From: JBMNOZ01 sp050943335 | Lineage (GTDB): Bacteria > Bacillota > Desulfitobacteriia > Desulfitobacteriales > Syntrophobotulaceae | Direction of reading: 5' to 3' | Assembly: GCA_050943335.1 (NCBI GenBank) | Contig: JBMNOZ010000001.1 | Location: 80,824 to 144,823, forward strand | DNA: 64,000 nt | Position numbers and translations under genes: made by a program | The notes under the pieces: generated by a model | Seen by the model: the letters and a program-made list of their open reading frames with translations, nothing else | Told to the model about the DNA's origin: nothing | Database searches by the model: none | Part shown: positions 8,816-17,920 of the stretch, in pieces | How the letters are laid out: every line of letters begins with the position of its first letter | Numbering within the stretch: position 1 is the stretch's first letter

Positions 8816-9043
8816 GTGGAGATTTACGAAAAAGTTAAGGCTATCGTAGTTGAACAATTGGGAATTGAAGAGGAAGAAATCACCCCAACTACGACTTTTG
8901 AGGACTTGAATGCTGATTCCTTGGACATCGTTGAACTAATTATGGCTCTCGAGGAAGAATTTGATCTTGATATTGCCGATGAAGAGGTAGAGAACATCAA
9001 GACCATTGAGGATATTGTAAATTATATAAAAGAGAATAAATAA
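8816..9043 (+). CDS. acpP: Acyl carrier protein
   Basis: 75 residues, acidic, with the phosphopantetheine attachment motif DLNADSLDIVEL (Ser near residue 37). The GTG start is preceded by GGGGAGGTGG. ACP carries growing acyl chains in fatty-acid synthesis and feeds PlsX, encoded just upstream. Followed by rnc, an arrangement widely conserved in bacteria. Confidence 0.97.
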   Translation: MEIYEKVKAIVVEQLGIEEEEITPTTTFEDLNADSLDIVELIMALEEEFDLDIADEEVENIKTIEDIVNYIKENK

Positions 9044-9052
9044 GCACTAAAG

Positions 9053-9101
9053 CCCCGTTGTCTAAAAATGGGTTCCTATGTCCCGAGTTAGATATACGGG
9101 G
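9053..9101 (+). terminator. Long stem-loop between acpP and rnc
   Basis: CCCCGT (9053-9058) pairs with ACGGGG (9096-9101), and TCTAA (9061-9065) with TTAGA (9088-9092), leaving an internal loop. The U-run after it is weak (TATTTAATTTT), so it could be a leaky terminator or an RNase III/processing site in front of rnc, whose mRNA is often self-processed. Confidence 0.45.
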
Positions 9102-9123
9102 TATTTAATTTTAAGAAAAGGAT

Positions 9124-9879
9124 TTGACGAGTTTAATGGATAAAAAAGGAAAACGTTTATATTTCAAGAAAAAACCTCTGGCTTTGCAAGAAGAGGTAAA
9201 AATGTTTATGAAAAAAATCGGTCTTCAAGATCTAGAAAGCGATTTACTGGTCCAAGCCTTAGTTCATCCTTCTTACACCTTTGAGAATCCAGGGAAGGGT
9301 TTGGAAAATAACCAAAGGCTTGAATTCCTTGGAGATGCGGTTCTGGATTTTATTATTGGAGAGTACCTTTATCTGCATTATCAGGAAAAACCGGAAGGAG
9401 AACTTACAAAAATGCGGGCGGCAGTGGTAAATGAAACAACTTTGGCTCGTAACGGCAAAAATATTGGCTTAGGACAAGTCCTTTTTTTAGGAAAGGGAGA
9501 GCAGTTAACCGGGGGTAGAGAAAGACCTTCCATAATTGCGGATGCTTTGGAGGCTGTTATCGGGGCGATTTATCTGCAGTATGGTTTTGAAAAAGTCCGT
9601 AAATTTGTCCTGGATATGTTTATACCTGAAATCAAAAAGTTAGACAAAGGGCATTATGGAGATTTCAAAACCATGCTTCAAGAAAAGGCTCAGAAACAGG
9701 AAAATGAAGTGGAGTATAAAATTCTGGAGGAGTCAGGGCCTGATCATAATAAGCTCTTTACAGCCGGGGTGTATATCCAGGGAATACTGAAAGGCACGGG
9801 TAAAGGCAGGACAAAAAAAGAAGCGGAGCAGCAAGCGGCTGAATTGGCGTTAGAACAATGGGAGGGAAAAGATAGTTGA
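9124..9879 (+). CDS. rnc: Ribonuclease III
   Basis: About 250 residues. The RNase III signature QRLEFLGDAVLDFIIGEYL is near residue 65, the second acidic cluster DALEAVIGAIY near 145, and a double-stranded RNA-binding domain fills the last 70 residues (DFKTMLQEKAQ, then GKGRTKKEAEQQAAELAL). It cuts double-stranded RNA in rRNA and mRNA processing. Start choice is uncertain: the TTG at 9124 has an AAAAGG site very close, the ATG at 9136 is the alternative. Its stop overlaps the smc start (TAGTTGA). Confidence 0.95.
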   Translation: MTSLMDKKGKRLYFKKKPLALQEEVKMFMKKIGLQDLESDLLVQALVHPSYTFENPGKGLENNQRLEFLGDAVLDFIIGEYLYLHYQEKPEGELTKMRAAVVNETTLARNGKNIGLGQVLFLGKGEQLTGGRERPSIIADALEAVIGAIYLQYGFEKVRKFVLDMFIPEIKKLDKGHYGDFKTMLQEKAQKQENEVEYKILEESGPDHNKLFTAGVYIQGILKGTGKGRTKKEAEQQAAELALEQWEGKDS

Positions 9880-12800
9880 AAGCGAAGGCCACCTCGAGGA
9901 TTTTTTTAAAAAGTATCCACATCCAAGGTTTTAAATCCTTTGCCGATAAAGTTCGATTCGATTTACAGCCGGGATTATGTGTTATTGTGGGGCCTAATGG
10001 CTGTGGTAAGAGCAATGTCGCCGATGCAGTCCGTTGGGTTTTAGGGGAGCAAAGCGCTAAAAGCTTGCGAGGCAACAAAATGGAAGACGTTATTTTTGCC
10101 GGGAGTTCAACCCGCCGACCGGTGGGGATGGCTGAAGTATCCTTGGTTTTTGATAATTCAACCGGTTTGTTTCCCCTGGATTTTGAGGAAGTTATTATCA
10201 CCCGCCGGGTTTTTCGGGATGGAGAAGGACAATTTTTTATCAATAAAACACCCTGCCGCTTAAAAGATATTCAGGAATTATTTTTGGATACCGGCTCTGG
10301 AAAAGAGGGTTTTTCCATAATTGGGCAAGGGCGAGTGGAGGAAATATTAAACCTAAAGGCTGAAGAACGTCGCTTATTAATTGAGGAAGTTGCCGGGATC
10401 AGTAAGTTTCGGTTGAGAAAAAAAGAGGCGGTCAAGAAATTGGAAGATACGAAGCAAAATATTGATCGTTTAAACGATATCCTGACCGAAGTTCAGGCTC
10501 GATTGGCTCCTCTGGCTAGACAAGCGGAAATAGCTCAAAAATCCGAAGAACTAAAAAATGAGCTTCGGGAAACGGAAATCAAACTTTTAGTCCAAGATCT
10601 TTCGGAGATCAAAGTAAAACTTACCAAAGTACAAACTGAAGGCCAAACTCTACAAGATCAGTTAGCAGAACTCAATACAGCTTTAGCCGAGGCTGAAAAC
10701 AAGAATATTCACGTCAAATATAAACTTAATTTATTGGAGGAAACTATTCAAGAGCTTCAAACTTCAATCTACTCTTTAGAAAATAGTATTTCCGACAAAG
10801 AGCATGCTCTTTCTTTAGCGGCTGAAAGGGAGGAATATACTAAGGATCAGCTGGAGAGGCTGGAAAAGGAGATTTCATTAGCTAAAGAAGAAGAGTCGGC
10901 CTTTAAGAAAAAAGAAAAGGAATTATTGGAGCGGGAAGGGTTTTTAAAAGACAAACTTGCCGAGGCTTCCGTAACTCTTAAGGAATTAGAAAAGCAATTG
11001 CTTGTCTTACGAGAAACAAACGGAGAATCTAGATTAGAAGAGTTGAAAACCGAAATATTTGAAGAGCTTTCCTTAAAAAGTAAGCTGGCAAATGAACTGG
11101 CCGAATTAGAGCATAAAAAGGATTCCTTGCAAAGACAGGAGGGCCAACTGACGGAGAGTATAGCGGCAAGAGAACGGGAGATAGAATCCTTGGCAATGCA
11201 AATTGAAAAACTAGATCAAGAAATGCTGGAATTGGAAGACCTTGCCGTTAATCTGACAGCCAAAGCGGCCGTTTTTAAACAACAGCTTACTGCTAAGGAA
11301 AAGGAACTAATGAAAATTGAAGAAAACAAGACTTCCCTCCTCCGACAACTTGACCAAATAAAAGCGCGGCAAAGGGCCTTACAAACTCTTGAAGCCAACC
11401 TGGAAGGTTATAATAAAGGGGTTAGAGAAATAGTTCTTGCTTTCAGAAAAGGGGAACTAAAGAACTGTGTTCTTTACGGGACGGTTGCGGAGAATATTCT
11501 GGTGGAGCCAAAGTATGAGTTGGCCTTGGAAACCGCTTTGGGGCTCGCTATGCAGTATATAATCGTTGACAGCACTGAGGATGGTAAAGAAGGCATAGCT
11601 TACTTAAAGAAAACAAAAAATGGCAGGGCAACGTTTCTCCCGCGCCTGGTTCTCCAAGGAAAGAAAGCGTTATTGACTTCAAGAACTTTAGATCACCCGG
11701 GCTTTCTAGGTTTAGCAGTAGATTTAATAAAATGCGACCCTCGTTTTAAGCCTGTTTTCCAGAACCTACTCGGTAGAATCTTAGTTGCAGACAGCATGGA
11801 TTCGGCAGTTACTTTGGCCAAACAAAATAATTACCGTTTCAAAGTGGTCACTTTACAGGGCGATCAAGTAAATCCAGGGGGTTCTTTAACCGGGGGGAGT
11901 GTTAGGAACCAGGAAAGTGGACTTTTGGGTCGGAAAAGGCAGATCGAGAGACTGGTTTTAGAGGCTCAGGAAATTCAAAAAGCCTTAGAAGCGAAAGAAA
12001 GGGATTTAATAAATTGCAGTCGGGAATTAGAGACTCTAAAAACCAAAATAAAGGATTTGGATAGGGAAATAGAATCCTGCCAAAATACTAAGAATATTTT
12101 AACTGTGGACAGAAAACATCTCCGGGAAAGAAATGATCGTTTGCAAGAATCCCTAAAGCTGCTGAAATATAACCTTTCCGATGTGATAAATCAATTCTCA
12201 GGGTTAGATCACAACATTGCGGACATTAAAGCCCGTATTAATGATTCAACGCACAGAATTGCCAGTTTGCAAAACGAACAAAAGGATTTGGAAGAACTCC
12301 TTAAAAAAACAAATGCTCAAGGTCTGGTTTTGACAGAGCGTATTACAGAGGCGAGAGTTGAGGTAGCCAGGTGGGAGCAAGAGTTAGCCCAAATTCAAGA
12401 CCGATTGGGAGAAGGAAGAAAACTTGTTCAAACTAATTCCTTGGCCGTGAGGGAAAAAAAGAATGAATGGTCAGCCCTTAAACAAAAGGAGAGAGATTTA
12501 AGCGCCGAGCAGGAAGAGCTTAAAAATGAGCTTCGGGGCGATAATGCTTTTTTAGAAGAGAAAAAACAGGAATTGATTAGATTGCGGAGCCGGAGGGAAA
12601 AAAAGAGTACAGAAAACCTCAAATACGAAGAAGATATTCGGCAGCTTACCGATCAGATAAAGAAAACGGAGAAGCTGTTGTACCAAAATGAGATTGAGCT
12701 TACCCGCTTACAAACTGAAGAAGAGGCGGAGTTAGAAAAATTAAGGGCTGAATTTAGTTGTTCCATTGAGGACGCTCTTGCTTATCAAAGCGGGGAAAAC

Positions 12801-13469
12801 AGAGCCACGCTTAATGAGCGTCTCAAAAACCTCCGACAGGAAGTAGAAAATCTCGGACTGGTAAACTATGCGGCTCTTAAAGAATACCCGGAAACCTTGG
12901 AACGCTTTGACTTTTTGAGCGCTCAAAAAAACGACTTGGTTGCGGCTGCAGATTCTTTATACAGTCTTATCAGTGAACTAGATGAGAGCATGATAAAACG
13001 TTTCGCCAAAGGGTTTAAGGATGTAAATAAAGCTTTCCAGGAGGTTTTTAAGGAGCTTTTTAACGGAGGACAAGCGGAATTAATATTGGATGATCCCGAT
13101 AACCTTTTAGAGACGGGGGTAAAAATCATTGCCCAGCCTCCCGGTAAAAAGGCCCAACTATTATCACTGCTATCCGGCGGGGAAAGGGCTTTCACTGCTA
13201 TTGCCTTGTTATTTGCTTTCTTAAAAGTAAAACCCAGTCCTTTCTGTCTTTTGGATGAAATTGAGGCTGCTCTGGATGAAGTAAACGTTAAACGCTTTAT
13301 TAATTACTTGCAATCCCTGTCTTTTCACACTCAATTCATCCTCATATCCCATCGCCGGGGAACCATGGAAGCCGCTAATAAACTATTCGGCATAACAATG
13401 GAAGAAACCGGTGTTTCTAAACTTTTAACCGTGGAAATGAAAGACAAGATTGATCCCGAAATTGCTTAA
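9876..13469 (+). CDS. smc: Chromosome segregation protein SMC
   Basis: 1197 residues, full length for SMC. The N-terminal head holds the Walker A GPNGCGKSN near residue 35 and the Q-loop. Two long coiled-coil arms (about 170-500 and 670-1020) flank a hinge with GYNKGVREIV and the glycine-rich GGSLTGGS. The C-terminal head carries the ABC signature LLSGGERAFTAIALLF and the Walker B with catalytic Glu, CLLDEIEAALDE. The TTG start overlaps the end of rnc, so the two are translationally coupled. It compacts and segregates the chromosome with ScpA/ScpB. Confidence 0.98.
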   Translation: MKAKATSRIFLKSIHIQGFKSFADKVRFDLQPGLCVIVGPNGCGKSNVADAVRWVLGEQSAKSLRGNKMEDVIFAGSSTRRPVGMAEVSLVFDNSTGLFPLDFEEVIITRRVFRDGEGQFFINKTPCRLKDIQELFLDTGSGKEGFSIIGQGRVEEILNLKAEERRLLIEEVAGISKFRLRKKEAVKKLEDTKQNIDRLNDILTEVQARLAPLARQAEIAQKSEELKNELRETEIKLLVQDLSEIKVKLTKVQTEGQTLQDQLAELNTALAEAENKNIHVKYKLNLLEETIQELQTSIYSLENSISDKEHALSLAAEREEYTKDQLERLEKEISLAKEEESAFKKKEKELLEREGFLKDKLAEASVTLKELEKQLLVLRETNGESRLEELKTEIFEELSLKSKLANELAELEHKKDSLQRQEGQLTESIAAREREIESLAMQIEKLDQEMLELEDLAVNLTAKAAVFKQQLTAKEKELMKIEENKTSLLRQLDQIKARQRALQTLEANLEGYNKGVREIVLAFRKGELKNCVLYGTVAENILVEPKYELALETALGLAMQYIIVDSTEDGKEGIAYLKKTKNGRATFLPRLVLQGKKALLTSRTLDHPGFLGLAVDLIKCDPRFKPVFQNLLGRILVADSMDSAVTLAKQNNYRFKVVTLQGDQVNPGGSLTGGSVRNQESGLLGRKRQIERLVLEAQEIQKALEAKERDLINCSRELETLKTKIKDLDREIESCQNTKNILTVDRKHLRERNDRLQESLKLLKYNLSDVINQFSGLDHNIADIKARINDSTHRIASLQNEQKDLEELLKKTNAQGLVLTERITEARVEVARWEQELAQIQDRLGEGRKLVQTNSLAVREKKNEWSALKQKERDLSAEQEELKNELRGDNAFLEEKKQELIRLRSRREKKSTENLKYEEDIRQLTDQIKKTEKLLYQNEIELTRLQTEEEAELEKLRAEFSCSIEDALAYQSGENRATLNERLKNLRQEVENLGLVNYAALKEYPETLERFDFLSAQKNDLVAAADSLYSLISELDESMIKRFAKGFKDVNKAFQEVFKELFNGGQAELILDDPDNLLETGVKIIAQPPGKKAQLLSLLSGGERAFTAIALLFAFLKVKPSPFCLLDEIEAALDEVNVKRFINYLQSLSFHTQFILISHRRGTMEAANKLFGITMEETGVSKLLTVEMKDKIDPEIA

Positions 13470-13644
13470 AGAGGCTTTCTTTACCCTTTCTTTTAAAAAT
13501 AAAATCATAGAGTGAAGACTTTTTGTGGAAGCTATAAAAGTGTGGAGGGAGCAGACTTTTCTGAAGACCGCCGCTCTTCACGCCCTCTTTAGAATGTGAT
13601 AAAATGTTTCCAGACAAGAGATATTGAAAACAAAGGAGATTTTA

Positions 13645-14568
13645 ATGGCAGGTTTTATAGGTAAATTAAAGGAAAAGTTAACTAAAACTAGGGAGGGTTT
13701 TATAGATAAAATTGAACAGGCTTTTAATAGAGCCGGCAAAATAGATGAGGACCTGTATGAAGAGTTAGAGGAGATATTAATTCAATCCGATGTAGGTGTG
13801 GCAACGTCTTTGGAGCTTATAGATCAATTGCGTCAGGCAGTTAAAGAAAGGAAAATTTCGGAGCCTGAAATGCTGAAAAGCGTGTTGCAAGAATTTATTG
13901 TCGAAAAACTGGGGGTCGGATCCCCTTTAATCACGGCTGAAGGATCCCCTACCGTTTATTTGATCGTTGGGGTTAACGGGGTGGGTAAGACAACATCCAT
14001 CGGTAAGTTAGCTAAAAGTCTCCAAAAAGATAAGAAAAGAGTTTTATTGGCTGCCGGAGATACCTTCCGGGCGGCAGCCATTGAGCAATTAGAAATCTGG
14101 GGAAACAGGGCGTCCGCTGAGGTCATAAAACAAGAAGAAGGCACTGATCCAGCGGCAGTGGTTTTCGATGCCGTTAAAGCCGCCCTGTCCAGGAAGGTAG
14201 ACTATTTGCTCATCGATACTGCCGGGAGATTACATAATAAAGTTAACCTAATGAGGGAATTATCTAAAATCAGAAGAGTAATCGAGCGTGAAATCCCGGA
14301 TGCACCACAGGAAGTTCTTCTAGTGCTCGATGCTACCACAGGCCAAAACGCTTTACAGCAGGCGAAACTGTTTAGCGAGGCGGTTGATGTTACCGGTATT
14401 ATCCTCACCAAATTAGATGGGACAGCTAAAGGCGGTGTTATTCTTGGGATTCAGGGTGAAACCGGAATACCAGTAAAGCTTATCGGTGTCGGAGAGGGAA
14501 TTGATGATCTAAAACCGTTTAATCCTCGGGAATTTGCCGCCGCCTTATTTCCTAACGGGGAGGACTAG
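13645..14568 (+). CDS. ftsY: Signal recognition particle receptor FtsY
   Basis: 307 residues, starting at the ATG 13645 that follows AAAGGAG. It has the NG domain only, without a long acidic A domain, as usual in Firmicutes. GTPase motifs are GVNGVGKTTSIGKLA (G1), DTFRAAAIEQLEIWG, LIDTAGRLHNK (G3) and LTKLDGTAKGG (G4/G5). It docks the SRP-ribosome complex at the membrane. It sits 3 bases before a methionine-salvage gene instead of next to ylxM-ffh, which here are 8.2 kb downstream. Confidence 0.97.
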   Translation: MAGFIGKLKEKLTKTREGFIDKIEQAFNRAGKIDEDLYEELEEILIQSDVGVATSLELIDQLRQAVKERKISEPEMLKSVLQEFIVEKLGVGSPLITAEGSPTVYLIVGVNGVGKTTSIGKLAKSLQKDKKRVLLAAGDTFRAAAIEQLEIWGNRASAEVIKQEEGTDPAAVVFDAVKAALSRKVDYLLIDTAGRLHNKVNLMRELSKIRRVIEREIPDAPQEVLLVLDATTGQNALQQAKLFSEAVDVTGIILTKLDGTAKGGVILGIQGETGIPVKLIGVGEGIDDLKPFNPREFAAALFPNGED

Positions 14569-14571
14569 AAA

Positions 14572-15357
14572 ATGAATGTCGCCTTGATTGGGGGAACCGG
14601 AGTCGAGAAGCTGGAGATTGCTCATAAATCGGCTTTTACAGTAGAAACTCCCTACGGGACAGTCAATTTAGAAAAAGGGTTTATCGGTTCCAGCGAGCTT
14701 GTTTTTTTGAAAAGACATGGGGACAAGCACTCTCTTCCGCCCCATGCCATAAATTATAGGGGTAATATCTATGCTCTCCACAAAATAGGTATAAAAAAGA
14801 TTATTGCAACCGGTGCTGTAGGATCTATAGTGCCTGAATTTGAGATCGGGGATCTAGTCCTAGTGGACCAATTTCTGGATTTTACCAAAAACAGACCGTT
14901 AACTTATTATGAGGGGGGAGAGGATGGAGTACTCCATGTTGATGTTTCCGAACCCTATTGTCCTGATTTGCGAAAAAGGATTGTTCAAAGCGGAGTAGAA
15001 CTGGGCTTTGTTGTTAAGAATGGTGGGGTTTACGTTTGTACAGAAGGTCCCCGCTTTGAAACTCCGGCGGAAATAAAGATGTTTGAAATGCTTTGCGGAC
15101 AAGTAGTGGGTATGACCGGTGTGCCTGAAGTTGTTCTGGCCAGGGAATTAGGGCTTTGTTATGCTTTTATTGCCCTGGTGACTAATAAGGCTGCCGGGGT
15201 TTCTAAGAAACCATTGACACATTCAGAAGTTATAGCTACTATGAAAATATTAGAAGATAGAATAGCTAAATTAATAGAGATAACTTGTAAGAATATAGAT
15301 AATGGACAAAGGAATTGTGACTGCTCTACTGGAAACAGTGAAGCAGGCTTATTTTAG
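14572..15357 (+). CDS. MTA/MTI phosphorylase (6-oxopurine-type purine nucleoside phosphorylase family)
   Basis: 261 residues of the MTAP/PNP family: LIGGTGVEKLE for phosphate binding, FLKRHGDKHSLPPHAINYRGNIYAL, VCTEGPRFETPAEI, GMTGVPEVVLARELGLCYA. In the base-binding loop it reads VTNKAAG, with Asn where adenine-specific MTAPs have Asp. From the family this points to 6-oxopurine nucleosides, that is methylthioinosine, and the deaminase that would make methylthioinosine is encoded 5 kb downstream. The product would be methylthioribose-1-phosphate for MtnA, the next gene (14 bases). The last 15 residues (Cys-rich DCSTGNSEAG) extend past the usual end. Confidence 0.88.
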   Translation: MNVALIGGTGVEKLEIAHKSAFTVETPYGTVNLEKGFIGSSELVFLKRHGDKHSLPPHAINYRGNIYALHKIGIKKIIATGAVGSIVPEFEIGDLVLVDQFLDFTKNRPLTYYEGGEDGVLHVDVSEPYCPDLRKRIVQSGVELGFVVKNGGVYVCTEGPRFETPAEIKMFEMLCGQVVGMTGVPEVVLARELGLCYAFIALVTNKAAGVSKKPLTHSEVIATMKILEDRIAKLIEITCKNIDNGQRNCDCSTGNSEAGLF

Positions 15358-15371
15358 AAAGGCGGAATAAC

Positions 15372-16403
15372 GTGAAAGCGCTTCAATGGCAAGATGATCA
15401 TTTGCTATTGCTCAATCAAACCAAGCTCCCATTTGAAGAACAATATCGTAAAGCAAGTTCTTTTTTGGAAGTGGCAGAGGCTATCAAGAATATGGAAGTG
15501 CGTGGGGCGCCGGCTATTGGAGCTGCGGCGGCCTACGGATTTGCTCTTGGCGCCTTGAAATATGAAGGGGAAAAAGAACAATTTTTAGACTATATGAAAG
15601 ATGTTCGTTCAACCCTGGAAGACACGCGCCCTACTGCTGTGAACCTTTCCTGGGCTCTTCGAAAGATGGAAGATAAGCTTAGAGAAAACTATGAGGAAGA
15701 TCTCCAGGATATTAAAGAGATATTAATTGCGGAAGCCAATGCCATCGCTGATGACGATCGAAGAATGAATAGACTTATTGGCGAGTACGGGAACACTGTT
15801 GTCCCGGAAAAAGCAAATATACTAACCCATTGCAATACTGGATCTTTAGCCACTGTGGAGTATGGAACAGCCTTGGGTGTTGTTAGAGCGGCTTTTGAGG
15901 CCGAAAAAAAGATTCATGTCTATGTAGATGAAACCAGGCCTTTCCTTCAGGGAGCTAGATTAACAGTTTGGGAGCTGATGCGGGAAGGAATTCCGCACAC
16001 TTTGATCACGGACAGCACTGCTGGTTATCTGATGCAGCAAGGAAAAATAGATGTGGTTATTGTAGGGGCAGATAGAATTGCGATGAACGGGGATACGGCC
16101 AATAAGATCGGGACCTATTCTCTTGCAGTTTTAGCCTCTGTCCATGAAATACCCTTCTATGTAGCCGCTCCTAGCACGACTATAGATCTAAAAATTTCCG
16201 GAGGAGATGAAATCCCGGTTGAAGAGCGGGATGGTACTGAAGTAAGAATGTTTAAAGATTCCCGGGTGGTTCCGGAAGAGGTACCTGTTTATAACCCCTC
16301 TTTTGATATTACACCGGCGAGATATATAACTGGTATTATTACGGAAAAAGGGGTAATTTCTCCTCCCTACGCGGTGAACCTGGTAAAGATGTTGGTTAAG
16401 TAA
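15372..16403 (+). CDS. mtnA: S-methyl-5-thioribose-1-phosphate isomerase
   Basis: 343 residues, GTG start with AAAGGCGG 7 bases upstream. Family motifs: MEVRGAPAIGAAAAYG, RPTAVNLSWAL, the catalytic cysteine in ILTHCNTGSLAT and the catalytic aspartate in VGADRIAMNGDTANKIGT. It converts methylthioribose-1-phosphate to methylthioribulose-1-phosphate in methionine salvage. The later enzymes (MtnB/C/D or aldolase shunt) are not in the window. The operon with ftsY ends here at a terminator. Confidence 0.95.
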   Translation: MKALQWQDDHLLLLNQTKLPFEEQYRKASSFLEVAEAIKNMEVRGAPAIGAAAAYGFALGALKYEGEKEQFLDYMKDVRSTLEDTRPTAVNLSWALRKMEDKLRENYEEDLQDIKEILIAEANAIADDDRRMNRLIGEYGNTVVPEKANILTHCNTGSLATVEYGTALGVVRAAFEAEKKIHVYVDETRPFLQGARLTVWELMREGIPHTLITDSTAGYLMQQGKIDVVIVGADRIAMNGDTANKIGTYSLAVLASVHEIPFYVAAPSTTIDLKISGGDEIPVEERDGTEVRMFKDSRVVPEEVPVYNPSFDITPARYITGIITEKGVISPPYAVNLVKMLVK

Positions 16404-16431
16404 GGGATATAAAAAATAAATAAACTTTCAA

Positions 16432-16469
16432 TTCCGGCAAAGTCAATCTTAGGCCGGATTTTGTTTTTC
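16432..16469 (+). terminator. Intrinsic terminator after mtnA
   Basis: TCCGGC (16433-16438) pairs with GCCGGA (16453-16458), followed by TTTTGTTTTT. Confidence 0.7.
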
Positions 16470-16475
16470 AAAGAG

Positions 16476-16533
16476 TAGAAAAATTTTTAGAAATGTGCTA
16501 TGATAATTAGCAGTCATCTTTAGTGAGTGCTGA
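16476..16533 (+). promoter_or_regulatory. Promoter plus CIRCE-like (HrcA) operator upstream of ino1
   Basis: TAGAAA (16476-16481), 17 bases, then TATGAT (16499-16504) with TG one base before it, giving an extended -10. Two bases later comes TTAGCAGTC (16507-16515), exactly 9 bases, GAGTGCTGA (16525-16533). The HrcA operator CIRCE is TTAGCACTC-N9-GAGTGCTAA, so each half has 8 of 9 bases. The place, at the transcription start, is where CIRCE normally lies in hrcA-grpE-dnaK and groESL operons. No heat-shock gene is nearby. Confidence 0.6.
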
Positions 16534-16640
16534 TAAACTAGTTTGATTGATAAATATATGGAATAACTTCTTGATCGAAAGTCTTAGAGCTAAGTTGGGA
16601 AGTTTTATATTCTGTATAATAGCGTTAGAACCGGGTAAAG

Positions 16641-16677
16641 AACACACTCTCAACTTAGATATGAGAGTGTGTTTTTT
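16641..16677 (+). terminator. Strong terminator or attenuator in the ino1 leader
   Basis: AACACACTCTCA (16641-16652) and TGAGAGTGTGTT (16662-16673) form a perfect 12-bp stem with a 9-base loop and a T run. Any transcript from the CIRCE promoter must pass it to reach ino1, so it either ends a small RNA of about 165 bases or works as an attenuator. Confidence 0.85.
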
Positions 16678-16828
16678 ATGGAAGTTTAGAATATTTGAAA
16701 GGAGGTGAAGAAACTTAAAGATTCAAGGAATTATTTAAAAGATGGGGGTGGCGTTGGAAAAGTAGACGTAAGAATTTGGTTAGAATGAATGCTTGCTAAA
16801 ATATTAAATCTTTAAGGGGGCGATTCAT

Positions 16829-17920
16829 TTGTCGAAAATTAATATAGCCATTGTAGGTGTAGGCAACTGCGCCAGCTCTTTACTTCAAGGCCTGAAAATG
16901 TACAAAGATTTACCGGAAAATACCATAGGCCTCATTGATTATGAGCTAGGTGGTTATAAACCTGGAGATATTAATGTAGTTGCCGCCTTTGATGTAGACA
17001 AGCGTAAAGTCGGCCGAAAACTTAAAGAGGCCATTTTTGCCAAACCCAATTGTACTACTGTCTTTTATGAGAATTTGCCGGATTATCCGGTGGTAGTGGA
17101 AATGGGACCTGTTTTAGATGGGGTTTCTGAACATATGGCTGATTATGAGGAAGACAGGGCAATTATCCCCGCTAACCAGGAACCCTGTGATGTGGCTAAA
17201 GTTTTAAAAGAAAGCGGGGCCGAAATCCTAATCAATTACTTACCAGTGGGGTCGGAGAAAGCAGCGAGATTTTATGCTCAAGCTTGTCTAGACGCCAAGG
17301 TTGGCTTTATCAACGCTATGCCAGTATTTATTGCTACTGATGAAACTTGGGCTAAGAGGTTCCAAGAAGAAAATATTCCCCTTATTGGGGATGATGTTAA
17401 AAGCCAAGTAGGAGCGACCATTGTCCATCGCACTCTAACTAAGTTGTTTGAAAACCGCGGGGTAACTTTGGATCGGACTTACCAACTCAATTTCGGAGGC
17501 AATACTGACTTCTTGAATATGCTTAATCGCAGCCGTCTGGCATCGAAGAAGAAATCCAAAACCCAGTCAGTACAAGCAGAATTAAAAACCGCTCTGGCGG
17601 ATGAAAATATTCATATCGGACCAAGCGATTATATTCCCTGGCTAAATGACAATAAAATTTGTCATATCCGTATGGAGGGAAGGGGATTTGGTAATGTACC
17701 TCTAACCTTGGAGGTTAAACTATCTGTGGAGGACGGACCTAATAGCGGCGGTGTCATGATTGACGCTATTAGATGTATGAAATTGGCTCTGGATAGAGGA
17801 ACCGGTGGGATTTTAGAATCTATTTCCGCATACTCTATGAAATCCCCTCCTATTCAATACACAGATACTCAAGCTATAAACATGGTCAAGGAGTTTGTAG
17901 AAGGCAGGAGGGAACGTTAA
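16829..17920 (+). CDS. ino1: Inositol-3-phosphate synthase
   Basis: 363 residues, the short prokaryotic form. It has the Rossmann start IAIVGVGNCASSLLQG, then NYLPVGSEKAARFYAQA and the active-site region GDDVKSQVGATIVHRTLTKLF, and GNTDFLNM. The TTG start is preceded by AAGGGGGCG. It makes inositol-3-phosphate from glucose-6-phosphate using NAD. Its stop overlaps the ATG of the next gene, a fused inositol-phosphate cytidylyltransferase/DIPP synthase, so both must act in one pathway. Confidence 0.94.
   Translation: MSKINIAIVGVGNCASSLLQGLKMYKDLPENTIGLIDYELGGYKPGDINVVAAFDVDKRKVGRKLKEAIFAKPNCTTVFYENLPDYPVVVEMGPVLDGVSEHMADYEEDRAIIPANQEPCDVAKVLKESGAEILINYLPVGSEKAARFYAQACLDAKVGFINAMPVFIATDETWAKRFQEENIPLIGDDVKSQVGATIVHRTLTKLFENRGVTLDRTYQLNFGGNTDFLNMLNRSRLASKKKSKTQSVQAELKTALADENIHIGPSDYIPWLNDNKICHIRMEGRGFGNVPLTLEVKLSVEDGPNSGGVMIDAIRCMKLALDRGTGGILESISAYSMKSPPIQYTDTQAINMVKEFVEGRRER

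Larger units (their letters stand above)
16404..16828 (+). other. Regulatory gap between mtnA and ino1 (425 bases)
   Basis: This gap contains, in order: the mtnA terminator (16432-16469), an extended -10 promoter (16476-16504), a CIRCE-like operator (16507-16533), a second TATAAT-like box near 16616, a very strong terminator (16641-16677), a short frame starting GTG at 16705 behind AAAGGAG that could encode a 27-residue peptide (ends 16788), and the ribosome site of ino1. No tRNA, T-box or recognised riboswitch is visible. Confidence 0.6.

Noticed and set aside
9758..13195. Several 60-160-codon minus-strand frames opposite rnc and smc
   Set aside because: They are antisense shadows of the real genes without ribosome sites or domains.
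16560..16640. T-box or SAM riboswitch before ino1
   Set aside because: No T-box GGTGG/ACC core and no SAM-type conserved kink-turn; only a promoter-like box and the terminator.
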